Shown here: positions 1-6,818 of the stretch, in pieces
How the letters are laid out: the number at the start of each line of letters is the position of its first letter
Position numbering within the stretch: the stretch's first letter is position 1
Assembly: GCA_900764415.1 (NCBI GenBank)
Contig: CAAFOA010000067.1
Coordinates: 1-13,979 of the forward strand
DNA from: an uncultured Collinsella sp.
GTDB lineage: Bacteria > Actinomycetota > Coriobacteriia > Coriobacteriales > Coriobacteriaceae
Reading direction: 5' to 3'
DNA length: 13,979 nt
Position numbers and translations under genes: made by a program
The notes under the pieces: model-generated
What the model was told of the DNA's origin: nothing
Databases searched by the model: none
What the model saw: only the letters and a program-made list of their open reading frames with translations

Positions 1-1
1 C

Positions 2-3000
2 GGCCAGCTGCTGCATACCTGGTATGGGAACAACAATGGCGACATCCTGGGCACGGCCAAGGTCATCATGGCCGATTTCTACAACCACATCCCCGCCGGC
101 TGCGCCATCGGCCACGTGACCACCACGGGCTACGGCGAGGCGCTGCTCATCGAGGCCCTCAAGGCAGACTCGGGTGAAATCGAGACCGTCGCTCACCTGC
201 GCGGCGCCAAGGCGTTCCTGCCCGGCGTCGAGTTCATCCTGGACATTGGCGGCCAGGACATGAAATGCCTGCGCGTGAAGGACGGCGTCATCGAGCACAT
301 CATGCTCAACGAGGCCTGCTCGTCGGGTTGCGGTAGCTTTATCGAGAGCTTCGCCGTCTCTATGAACATGGACGTGCGCGCGTTCGCCAACGCTGCCATC
401 CATGCCAAGGCCCCGGTCGATTTGGGCAGTCGCTGCACGGTCTTTATGAACTCGCGCGTCAAGCAGGCGCAAAAGGAAGGCGCCACGGTGGGCGACATCG
501 CGGCCGGCCTGTCCTATTCCGTTATCAAGAACGCCCTGTTCAAGGTCATTAAGCTGCGTGATCCCAAGGAGATCGGCAGCCAGGTGATTGTTCAGGGCGG
601 CACCTTTATGTCCGATGCCACGCTGCGCGCGTTTGAGCAGCTTACCGGCGTTCACGCCGTGCGTCCCGACATCGCCGGCTGCATGGGCGCCTACGGTGCG
701 GCCCTACTCGCCCGCGATCGCGCCGGCGCCGACGGCACCTCGACCATCCTTTCAGCCGAGGAAATCGCGCACCTCACCGTGACGCAAAAGCATGTCCGCT
801 GCGGCCGTTGCTCCAACAACTGCCAGCTCACCGTCAACGACTTTGGCGGCGGCAGGCGCTTCATTACCGGCAACCGCTGCGAGAAGGGCGCCGGCCACAA
901 AAAGCAAAAGACCGAGGCCCCCAACCTCTTCAAAAAGAAAAACGAGCTGCTCTTTAACCGCGAGGTGCTGAGCCCCGACGAGGCCCCGCGCGGCACCGTG
1001 GGTATCCCGCGCGCACTCAACATGTACGAGAACTACCCCTTCTGGCACGCGTTCTTTACGCGCCTGGGCTTTAGCGTGCAGCTGTCCGACCAGTCGAGCA
1101 AGAAGACCTACCAGGCGGGCATCGAGTCCATGCCGTCCGAGAGCGTGTGCTACCCGGCAAAGATGAGCCACGGCCATGTGATGAACCTCATCCACCGCGA
1201 TGTCGACTTTATCTGGATGCCGTGCGTGCGCTGGGAGCGCAAGGAGGACCCGACCGCCGGTAACTGTTACAACTGCCCCATCGTCATGAGCTACCCCACG
1301 GCGTTGGCACTCAACATCGACGAGATCCGCGAGCAGAACATCGAGTTCCTGTACCCGTTTGTGCCCTATCACGACAAGACCGAGCTCAAGCGCCGTCTGT
1401 ACCAGGTGCTCGCCGTCGACCGTGTGGCCGATGCGCAAGCCGGTCGCGGTCGCGTGCGTGGACCCAAGATCACGCGCTCCGAGGTCGATGCCGCCGTCAA
1501 CGCTGCCTTTGAGGCCGATGCGCGTTTCCACGAGGACATCCAGACCATGGGCGAGGAGGCTCTTAAGTGGGTCGAGGACCACGGCGGCCACGGCATTGTG
1601 CTCGCCGGCCGCCCCTACCATAACGACCCCGAGATCAACCACGCCCTGCCCGAGCTTATCTCGAGCTTTGGCTTTGCGGTCTTTACCGAGGACTCGCTCG
1701 CGCATCTCGTGAAGCCCGAGCGTCCGATTCGCGTCGTCGACCAGTGGATGTACCACAGCCGCCTGTACGCCGTCGCCCGTTTTGTGACGATGCGCAACGA
1801 CCTGGACCTGATCCAGCTCAACTCCTTCGGCTGCGGCTTGGACGCTCTGACCACCGACCAGGTGCAGGAGATTCTGGAGGCCAGCGGCAAGATCTACACC
1901 GTACTCAAGATCGACGAGGTGTCTAACCTGGGTGCCGCGCGCATCCGTATCCGCTCGCTCATGGCGGCGCTCAAGGACCAGGAGGCCGAGCGCCTGGCCG
2001 AGGCCACGGCCGCGGGCGAGGCCTACGAGCAGGGTGATGCCGCGCCGGTGGCGCCCTCCACGGATGCCCCCGCGTTCGCGAGCCGCAAGTACACGTTTGA
2101 GGCTCAGCGCGAGAGCGCTTCGACCGCGTGGCCCAAGGTGCCCTTTACCGAGCAGATGCGCGAGGAGGGCTATACCATCCTGTGCCCGCAGATGGCGCCG
2201 ATCCACTTTGACCTGGTTAAAGAGGTATTCCGCGGTGCTGGCTACAACTTGGAGCTGCTGCCCTCGACCGACCACGATGCCGTCGAGGCCGGCCTGCGCT
2301 ATGTGAACAACGACATTTGCTACCCGTCGATCCTGGTGACGGGCCAGATTATGGAGGCCATCGAGAGCGGTCGGTACGACCTGTCCAAGACGGCCGTTGT
2401 TATCAGCCAGACCGGCGGTGGCTGCCGCGCCACCAACTACATCGCGCTCATCCGCAAGGCGCTGCGCGAGAGCGGCCACCCCGAGATTCCGGTGATCTCG
2501 CTTTCGGCCGTGGCGCTCGGCGAGGACAACCCCGGCTTTAAGGTTACGCCGGCGCTGCTTAAGCAGGCAGTCTACGCGGTGCTCTTTGGTGACGTGATGA
2601 TGCAGATGCTCTATCGTTGCCGCCCGTACGAGGCAACGCCCGGTGCCGCCAACGCGCTCTACGAGGAGTACATGGCGCGCGCCCGCAAACTGGCGCCTAA
2701 GTTCAACCGCCACAACTACACCAAGCTGTGCCGCGAGGCCATCCGCGCGTTCGACACCATGCCGCTCGTGGGCGAGGGCACCAAGCCGCGCGTGGGCGTG
2801 GTCGGCGAGATCCTGGTCAAGTTCCATCCCACAGCCAACAACCACGTGGTCGATGTCATCGAGCGCGAGGGCTGCGAGGCCGTGGTGCCGGGTCTGCTCG
2901 ACTTTTTCCTGTACTCCATGAGCAACGCCGAGCTGCAGAAGGACGAGCTGGGAAGCTCCGCTACCACGCGCGCTGGCATGCAGGCGCTCATCAAGCTCGT

Positions 3001-3526
3001 GGACTGGATGCGCACGCCGGTGGAGGAGATGCTCGAAAAGTCCCGCCGCTTTGAGGCGCCTGAGCGCATCGGCACCATGGCCGACAAGGCCCGCACGGTG
3101 CTTTCGGTGTGCAACAACATGGGCGAGGGCTGGCTGCTCACGGCCGAGATGCTCGACCTGATCGACCACGGCGCGCCCAACATCATCTGCACGCAGCCCT
3201 TCGCGTGCCTGCCCAACCACGTGGTGGGCAAGGCCGTGATCAAGGAGCTGCGCCGTCAGCACCCCGAGAGCAACATCGTCGCAGTGGACTACGACCCCGG
3301 CGCGTCCGAGGTCAACCAGCTCAACCGCATTAAGCTCATGATTAGCGTGGCCAAGGAAAACATGCGCGCCGGCAAGGGCTTTAAGCTTGAGAAGGTGGCG
3401 CCGCTCGCGATGGATGAGGTCACCGGCCAGATGCGTGCCCACGATGGCTGCGTGAGCTGCGGCTCGGTCGACGAGAGTGCCGTGGCGTCGGTCGCTGAGC
3501 GCCTGGGACGCGGCATTAAGAAGTAG
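2..3526 (+). CDS. Giant 2-hydroxyacyl-CoA dehydratase activase / HgdB-like fusion protein (5' end missing)
   Basis: The frame is open from base 2, so the gene begins outside the window and the ATG at 68 is an internal Met. Numbering from that Met, residues 1-215 are the end of a BadF/BadG/HgdC-type ASKHA ATPase. Visible there are DIGGQDMK (59-66), NEACSSGCGSF (81-91) and SRCTVF (121-126), whose Cys84 and Cys123 match the two cysteines that bridge a [4Fe-4S] cluster across the HgdC dimer, and GGTFMSD (177-183). A Cys-rich linker follows (C245, C248, C252, C271), then a DUF2229-like region from about 311 (VGIPRALNMYENYPFW) and a C-terminal HgdB-like half with LCPQMAPIHFD (about 705) and GGGCRATN (783-790). 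Known activators use ATP to inject one electron into radical 2-hydroxyacyl-CoA dehydratases. Large proteins joining activase and dehydratase-like parts are known in anaerobes, but their substrates are mostly unknown. No separate hgdAB pair lies in the window. Family call is firm; the reaction is inferred. Confidence 0.88.
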   Translation, partial: GQLLHTWYGNNNGDILGTAKVIMADFYNHIPAGCAIGHVTTTGYGEALLIEALKADSGEIETVAHLRGAKAFLPGVEFILDIGGQDMKCLRVKDGVIEHIMLNEACSSGCGSFIESFAVSMNMDVRAFANAAIHAKAPVDLGSRCTVFMNSRVKQAQKEGATVGDIAAGLSYSVIKNALFKVIKLRDPKEIGSQVIVQGGTFMSDATLRAFEQLTGVHAVRPDIAGCMGAYGAALLARDRAGADGTSTILSAEEIAHLTVTQKHVRCGRCSNNCQLTVNDFGGGRRFITGNRCEKGAGHKKQKTEAPNLFKKKNELLFNREVLSPDEAPRGTVGIPRALNMYENYPFWHAFFTRLGFSVQLSDQSSKKTYQAGIESMPSESVCYPAKMSHGHVMNLIHRDVDFIWMPCVRWERKEDPTAGNCYNCPIVMSYPTALALNIDEIREQNIEFLYPFVPYHDKTELKRRLYQVLAVDRVADAQAGRGRVRGPKITRSEVDAAVNAAFEADARFHEDIQTMGEEALKWVEDHGGHGIVLAGRPYHNDPEINHALPELISSFGFAVFTEDSLAHLVKPERPIRVVDQWMYHSRLYAVARFVTMRNDLDLIQLNSFGCGLDALTTDQVQEILEASGKIYTVLKIDEVSNLGAARIRIRSLMAALKDQEAERLAEATAAGEAYEQGDAAPVAPSTDAPAFASRKYTFEAQRESASTAWPKVPFTEQMREEGYTILCPQMAPIHFDLVKEVFRGAGYNLELLPSTDHDAVEAGLRYVNNDICYPSILVTGQIMEAIESGRYDLSKTAVVISQTGGGCRATNYIALIRKALRESGHPEIPVISLSAVALGEDNPGFKVTPALLKQAVYAVLFGDVMMQMLYRCRPYEATPGAANALYEEYMARARKLAPKFNRHNYTKLCREAIRAFDTMPLVGEGTKPRVGVVGEILVKFHPTANNHVVDVIEREGCEAVVPGLLDFFLYSMSNAELQKDELGSSATTRAGMQALIKLVDWMRTPVEEMLEKSRRFEAPERIGTMADKARTVLSVCNNMGEGWLLTAEMLDLIDHGAPNIICTQPFACLPNHVVGKAVIKELRRQHPESNIVAVDYDPGASEVNQLNRIKLMISVAKENMRAGKGFKLEKVAPLAMDEVTGQMRAHDGCVSCGSVDESAVASVAERLGRGIKK

Positions 3527-3554
3527 ACGGCCCGCTTTGAGCCGGATATAAGAC

Positions 3555-3591
3555 AAACGGGTGGTAGCCGTACCGGCTACCACCCGTTTTT
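3555..3591 (+). terminator. Rho-independent terminator of the activase gene
   Basis: A perfect 16-bp stem (3555-3570 with 3574-3589) encloses a 3-base loop TAC and ends in a run of five T (3587-3591). It lies 28 bases after the stop codon at 3524-3526. The A-run at the 5' foot pairs with the T-run, so the hairpin could also work weakly on the other strand. Confidence 0.92.
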
Positions 3592-3940
3592 ACTGGACAT
3601 ATGTTGCGCATATGATCTTGCTGTAGCCTTCCGTGGGCTCGTATTTCTGAAGTGCGGTGAAAAACGCGAACCTCCCGAGCACACTGCCTTTTTAGGCGCT
3701 CGTGACCTGCGGTTTTGTTGCTAAAAAAGTCCGTCTGGTCAGCGGAACTCGATTTTTCGCCGCACTTCCGAAAAAGCGGTCCGGCAGCGTTAAAAGGGGC
3801 CTCCAAAATCAAGAGATAATGAACAGATGTTGCCGTTCGCCGCAAATTACCGTCCGTTTATAGAACCCACCCCCAGCGTGCAGTCCCCTTACGGTTGAAT
3901 AAATACACATCTATGGAATTACGTAAGAGAGGACTGTTCT
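3592..3940. other. Intergenic region between terminator and hydroxyacyl-CoA dehydrogenase
   Basis: These 349 bases contain no credible gene. The only long reading frame is a minus-strand one that would run across the activase terminator and resembles no family I know. The region holds a small hairpin CATATG-TTGCG-CATATG (3598-3614) and the 120-base inverted-end element at 3649-3768. It is visibly richer in A and T than the flanking genes. The dehydrogenase promoter should lie between 3770 and 3925, but I see no convincing -35/-10 pair; GATAAT at 3815-3820 is only a weak -10 candidate. Confidence 0.6.
3649..3768. repeat. 120-base intergenic element with 16-bp inverted ends and an inner hairpin
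   Basis: The left end 3649-3664 (GAAGTGCGGTGAAAAA) is the inverse complement of 3753-3768 (TTTTTCGCCGCACTTC) except for one position, which can form a T-G wobble. Inside lies a second hairpin: CGAGC (3676-3680) pairs with GCTCG (3698-3702), and GCCT (3686-3689) pairs with AGGC (3694-3697) around a TTTT loop, with ACACT bulged out. It contains no coding potential and no transposase. It could be a MITE- or REP-like mobile repeat or a structured RNA; the window has only one copy. Confidence 0.6.
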
Positions 3941-4900
3941 ATGAGCTACAAGACCGTTTGCGTTGCTGGCGGCGGCGTGTTGGGAAGCCAGATTGCCTTT
4001 CAGGCTGCCTACTGCGGCTTTGATGTAACGATTTGGCTGCGCAGCGAGGGCAGCATCGGCCGCACCCAGCCCAAGATCGATCATGTGCGCGAGGAGTACA
4101 TCGCGGCAATCGAGGGTATGGCGGGCGGTACGGGCGAGTGGTGTGCCGGCATCGCCGATAGCGGCAAGCCCTTCGACAGGGAGGCGGCACTCTCCGCCGT
4201 CGAGCGTGCCTACTCCACACTCAAGCTGGAGCTCGATCTTGCCAAGGCCGTGGCCGACGCCGACCTGGTCATCGAGTCTATGGCTGAGGACACTCAGGCA
4301 AAGATCGACTTCTACAAGAAGCTCGCCCCGGTTCTGCCGCAAAAGACCGTCGTCGTGACCAACTCCTCCACACTGCTGCCGAGTACCTTTGCCAAGTACA
4401 CCGGCCGCCCCGAGAAGTACCTATCGCTGCACTTTGCCAACTCCATCTGGAAGAACAACATGACCGAGGTCATGGCCCAGGACCAGACCGACAGGCGCTA
4501 TTTTGACGAGCTCGTCGACTTTGCCAACGACATTCGCATGCTGGCGCTTCCCGTCAACAAGGAAAAGAACGGCTACCTGCTCAACTCCATGTTGGTGCCG
4601 TGGCTGCTTTCGGGCCTCGACCTGTATGTCTCGGGCATCAGCGACCCCAAGAGCATCGACCTCGCATGGACGCGCGGCACCGGCGCTCCCAAAGGCCCGT
4701 TCCGCGTGTTCGACACGGTGGGCATCCAGACGGCCTACAACATCGTTATGCAGTATCAGAAGGTCCCGGGCCTGGTGAGCCCGCTGCTCAAAAAGATGAT
4801 GATGCCCTACAACTTTAAGGCCATGGCCTCCGTCCTCAAGCAGATGCTCGACGAAGGCAAGCTGGGCGAAAGTTCGGGCGAGGGCTTCTTCAAGTACTAG
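3941..4900 (+). CDS. 3-hydroxyacyl-CoA dehydrogenase (Rossmann-fold, NAD-binding)
   Basis: This 319-residue protein should oxidise an (S)-3-hydroxyacyl-CoA to 3-oxoacyl-CoA, or run in reverse, with NAD(P) in the cytoplasm. The N-terminal Rossmann motif is GGGVLG (10-15). The catalytic region shows Asn-Ser-Ser (141-143), His164 in LHFAN, Glu176 in TEVM and Asn215 in GYLLNS, corresponding to the Ser, His-Glu dyad and Asn of the family. The usual HFFNP is HFANS here and the following loop (IWKNNM) is unusual, so substrate preference may differ from butyryl- or fatty-acyl enzymes. It is longer than typical Hbd/PaaH proteins (about 280-290 residues). The start is fixed by AGAGAGGA at 3926-3933, seven bases before ATG. 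It stands alone, with no thiolase, crotonase or acyl-CoA dehydrogenase beside it. Confidence 0.9.
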   Translation: MSYKTVCVAGGGVLGSQIAFQAAYCGFDVTIWLRSEGSIGRTQPKIDHVREEYIAAIEGMAGGTGEWCAGIADSGKPFDREAALSAVERAYSTLKLELDLAKAVADADLVIESMAEDTQAKIDFYKKLAPVLPQKTVVVTNSSTLLPSTFAKYTGRPEKYLSLHFANSIWKNNMTEVMAQDQTDRRYFDELVDFANDIRMLALPVNKEKNGYLLNSMLVPWLLSGLDLYVSGISDPKSIDLAWTRGTGAPKGPFRVFDTVGIQTAYNIVMQYQKVPGLVSPLLKKMMMPYNFKAMASVLKQMLDEGKLGESSGEGFFKY

Positions 4901-4907
4901 AAAATGA

Positions 4908-4926
4908 TTCCTCGGGGACGGAGGAA
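4908..4926. repeat. Small hairpin with GGGGACGG core
   Basis: TTCCTC (4908-4913) pairs with GAGGAA (4921-4926) around a 7-base loop GGGGACG, eight bases after the dehydrogenase stop codon. There is no T-run on the + strand, so it is a poor terminator. The GGGACGG core recurs in the REP-like units near 10010 and, as GGGACAGG, in the hairpin near 13045. I read it as a short interspersed repeat; low certainty. Confidence 0.4.
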
Positions 4927-5065
4927 AACAGGTCGGTCGCGCCCCCAAAGCCGTGTTTCCACGCTGCTGCAAGCTTAAGCTACCGCTAAGGGGCGTTTGT
5001 TAAGCTGCGAGCCATAATTGGACAGAGCTTGGCAAGTGCCCTGGAATATGAAGGAAACGGCAGCG

Positions 5066-5590
5066 ATGGAATTCTTCGATGGTGACGACATGGGATCGAG
5101 TAACGAAGGCGGCTGGCCGCTCACGCGCCGTGCTGCCCTTGCGGGCACGGCGGTGGGCGCGTTGGCGCTGGCGAGCGCGGGACTTGCAGGCTGCTCTGCT
5201 GCCGGAGCCGATGCGAACGATATGTCCAACGCGGACGACGGACTCACCGACGAACAGAAGAAAGTCCACAATCAGATCATCGCGACCTACAACGTCGAGA
5301 AACAGGCTGCCATCAAAGAACAGCTCGATGCTGATTACGCCGCAGGCGGCTACGACGAAACTGCCCCGTTTGTCAAAGCCGATCCCTTTGGCACCGACAC
5401 CCTGAGTTGCTACGCGCGTTTTGCAACGACAGACCTCGTAGCCGTCACCTACGAGGTCGCCGGCCGTAAGAAATTCGCTGATTCCCCAAAGTGGATGTCT
5501 TTTCCCGTACGCCCCACGGTGACGAAACGCCGGCAACGGAGCACGAGTTCAAGGTCATCGGTCTCATTCCCAACCACAAAAACACGGTAA
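5066..5590 (+). CDS. Aryl-sulfate sulfotransferase, N-terminal part (Tat lipoprotein signal); frame breaks near 5490
   Basis: This is the first part of an arylsulfotransferase interrupted by a frameshift. From ATG 5066, residues 20-22 are Thr-Arg-Arg, followed by a hydrophobic stretch and the lipobox LAGC (40-43). That makes a twin-arginine signal ending in a lipoprotein cleavage site, with Cys43 as the lipidated residue, so the enzyme should be exported folded and anchored outside the membrane. I chose 5066 over TTG 5018 and ATG 5048 because AAGGA at 5051-5055 precedes it with good spacing and the signal peptide then has normal length. Sequence up to about residue 142 reads as genuine ASST N-terminal domain (TYEVAGRKKFADSPK). 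After that the 0 frame gives an Arg/Ser-rich tail (KRRQRSTSSRSS) that looks out of frame, ending at 5590. The true continuation is the -1 frame, at 5491-6804. Confidence 0.7.
   Translation: MEFFDGDDMGSSNEGGWPLTRRAALAGTAVGALALASAGLAGCSAAGADANDMSNADDGLTDEQKKVHNQIIATYNVEKQAAIKEQLDADYAAGGYDETAPFVKADPFGTDTLSCYARFATTDLVAVTYEVAGRKKFADSPKWMSFPVRPTVTKRRQRSTSSRSSVSFPTTKTR
5485..5491 (+). other. Frameshift site C CCA AAG inside the arylsulfotransferase gene
   Basis: In the upstream frame the codons read TCC CCA AAG TGG. A -1 slip on CCCAAAG re-pairs Pro on CCC and Lys on AAA, and the next codon becomes GTG, giving ADSPKVDVFSRTPHGDE, a smooth protein reading. Adding one C to the CCCC run (5484-5487) gives the same protein of 579 residues. 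The sequence fits the X XXY YYZ slippery pattern, but I see no strong downstream stem-loop and no upstream Shine-Dalgarno-like stimulator. A real one-base deletion, an assembly error and programmed frameshifting all remain open. Confidence 0.75.
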
Positions 5591-6804
5591 CCCTAACCTG
5601 CACCGCGCAGGATGGCACCAGCCGCACTTCAACGTTCACGATCGAGACGCCGGCGCTCAAGGGTGAGGAAGAGAAGCACCTCACCGTCACGGCAGGGGAG
5701 TCCAACACGCCGCTCGCCGATGGCCTCTTTGCCGTTCTGGGCAACGACTCGTCCAAGCTCGACTTTATGTACCTCTACGACAACGCGGGTCAGATCCGCG
5801 GCGAGGTGCCGGTCATCGGCTACCGCAGCCACCGCCTGCTGTTCCCGGGCGACGGCAGCATGATCATGAGCGTCTCGACTACCAAGATGGCCCAGATCAA
5901 CGCCATCGGCCAGGTGGTAAACGTCTGGAGCACGGGCGACTACGAGCTGCATCACGACTATGCTTTCGATGACAACGGCAACCTGTTGGTACTGGCGAGT
6001 CGCGCCGGCTCCGAGGCCGACTTGGACGTCGACCGCGCGGCCGCTAAAAAGGACAAGGGCGAGCGCGTTAACGTCGAGGACCTCATCATCAAGATCGACA
6101 TAGCAACGGGCGCTGTTTCTCTCGTTGTAGACCTGGGCGACATATTTCCCGATCTCAAAGCGAGCGCTAAGGTGGCCTCGGACGGCGACCTGGATTGGAT
6201 CCATATCAACACGATCCAGTGGCTCGGCGACAGTACCGTCCTGCTCAGCTCACGCGAGACCTCGACGGTCATCAAGCTCACCGATATCTACGGCACACCC
6301 ACGGTCGATTGGCTCATGGGCTCGCCCGATTTCTGGGCCGGCTCGGGCTTTGAGGACAAGTTGCTGCAGGCCCAGGGCGTTTTTTCGCTCAACGCGGGCC
6401 AGCACAGCGTGTCGTATCTGTCGAGTTCTGATACGGCAACGACCGGTCGCTACCAGGTGCTGCTGTACGACAACAACTTTGGTGCGGCCGAAAGCTATCC
6501 CAAGTTCGACTGGGGCCAGCTGGGCTCTGCGGTGGTGACCGACTACAACAAGGGCACGCATTCGTTTGGGCGCATCTTTACAGTGGACGAGACGGCGCGC
6601 ACCTACGAGCTTGAAGACCAGATCGCGGTGCCGTTCTCGGGCTACGTCGGCAGTGCGCAGCGCGTTGGCGATTCAAATAACATGCTCGTGGCTTCGGGCA
6701 TGGCCAAGACCTTTACCGAGTACGATCGCTATGGACTGCCCATCGCCACCTACGAGATGGAAGCCGAGAAGTACATCTATCGCGTGTACAAGTACGAGCT
6801 GTAG
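5491..6804 (+). CDS. Aryl-sulfate sulfotransferase, main catalytic part (ASST family)
   Basis: This frame carries the rest of the ASST N-terminal domain and the whole beta-propeller catalytic domain. ASST enzymes move sulfate from a phenolic sulfate ester to a phenol through a sulfo-histidine intermediate, without PAPS. Typical family stretches, numbered from the GTG at 5491, are HHDYAFDDNGNLLVLASR (154-171), DWIHINTIQWLG (235-246), TVDWLMGSPDFW (271-282) and GQHSVSYL (303-310). Candidate active-site histidines are H238, H305 and H357. GTG 5491 is unlikely as a real start: it has no good ribosome site and would remove the signal peptide and part of the N-terminal domain. I regard it as the 3' part of the gene starting at 5066. 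If the frameshift is real and uncorrected, the gene is broken. Its stop lies 14 bases from the stop of the convergent DUF389 gene. Confidence 0.85.
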   Translation: MDVFSRTPHGDETPATEHEFKVIGLIPNHKNTVTLTCTAQDGTSRTSTFTIETPALKGEEEKHLTVTAGESNTPLADGLFAVLGNDSSKLDFMYLYDNAGQIRGEVPVIGYRSHRLLFPGDGSMIMSVSTTKMAQINAIGQVVNVWSTGDYELHHDYAFDDNGNLLVLASRAGSEADLDVDRAAAKKDKGERVNVEDLIIKIDIATGAVSLVVDLGDIFPDLKASAKVASDGDLDWIHINTIQWLGDSTVLLSSRETSTVIKLTDIYGTPTVDWLMGSPDFWAGSGFEDKLLQAQGVFSLNAGQHSVSYLSSSDTATTGRYQVLLYDNNFGAAESYPKFDWGQLGSAVVTDYNKGTHSFGRIFTVDETARTYELEDQIAVPFSGYVGSAQRVGDSNNMLVASGMAKTFTEYDRYGLPIATYEMEAEKYIYRVYKYEL

Positions 6805-6818
6805 GGCCGCGCTCCGCA

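Noticed and set aside
752..3583. Very long antisense reading frame (943 residues) opposite the activase gene
   Set aside because: It mirrors the codon positions of a strongly recognised gene, is rich in His, Val, Ala, Leu and Arg as expected of a GC-rich shadow, matches no family and runs across the activase terminator.
3516..3845. Minus-strand frame of 109 residues in the 3527-3940 gap
   Set aside because: It begins among repeat and low-information sequence, covers the activase terminator hairpin and the inverted-end element, and resembles no family.
4972..4981. Perfect 10-bp palindrome AGCTTAAGCT before the arylsulfotransferase gene
   Set aside because: Too short and isolated to call an operator; a second TAAGCT at 5000 is suggestive, but there is no regulator gene or further half-site.
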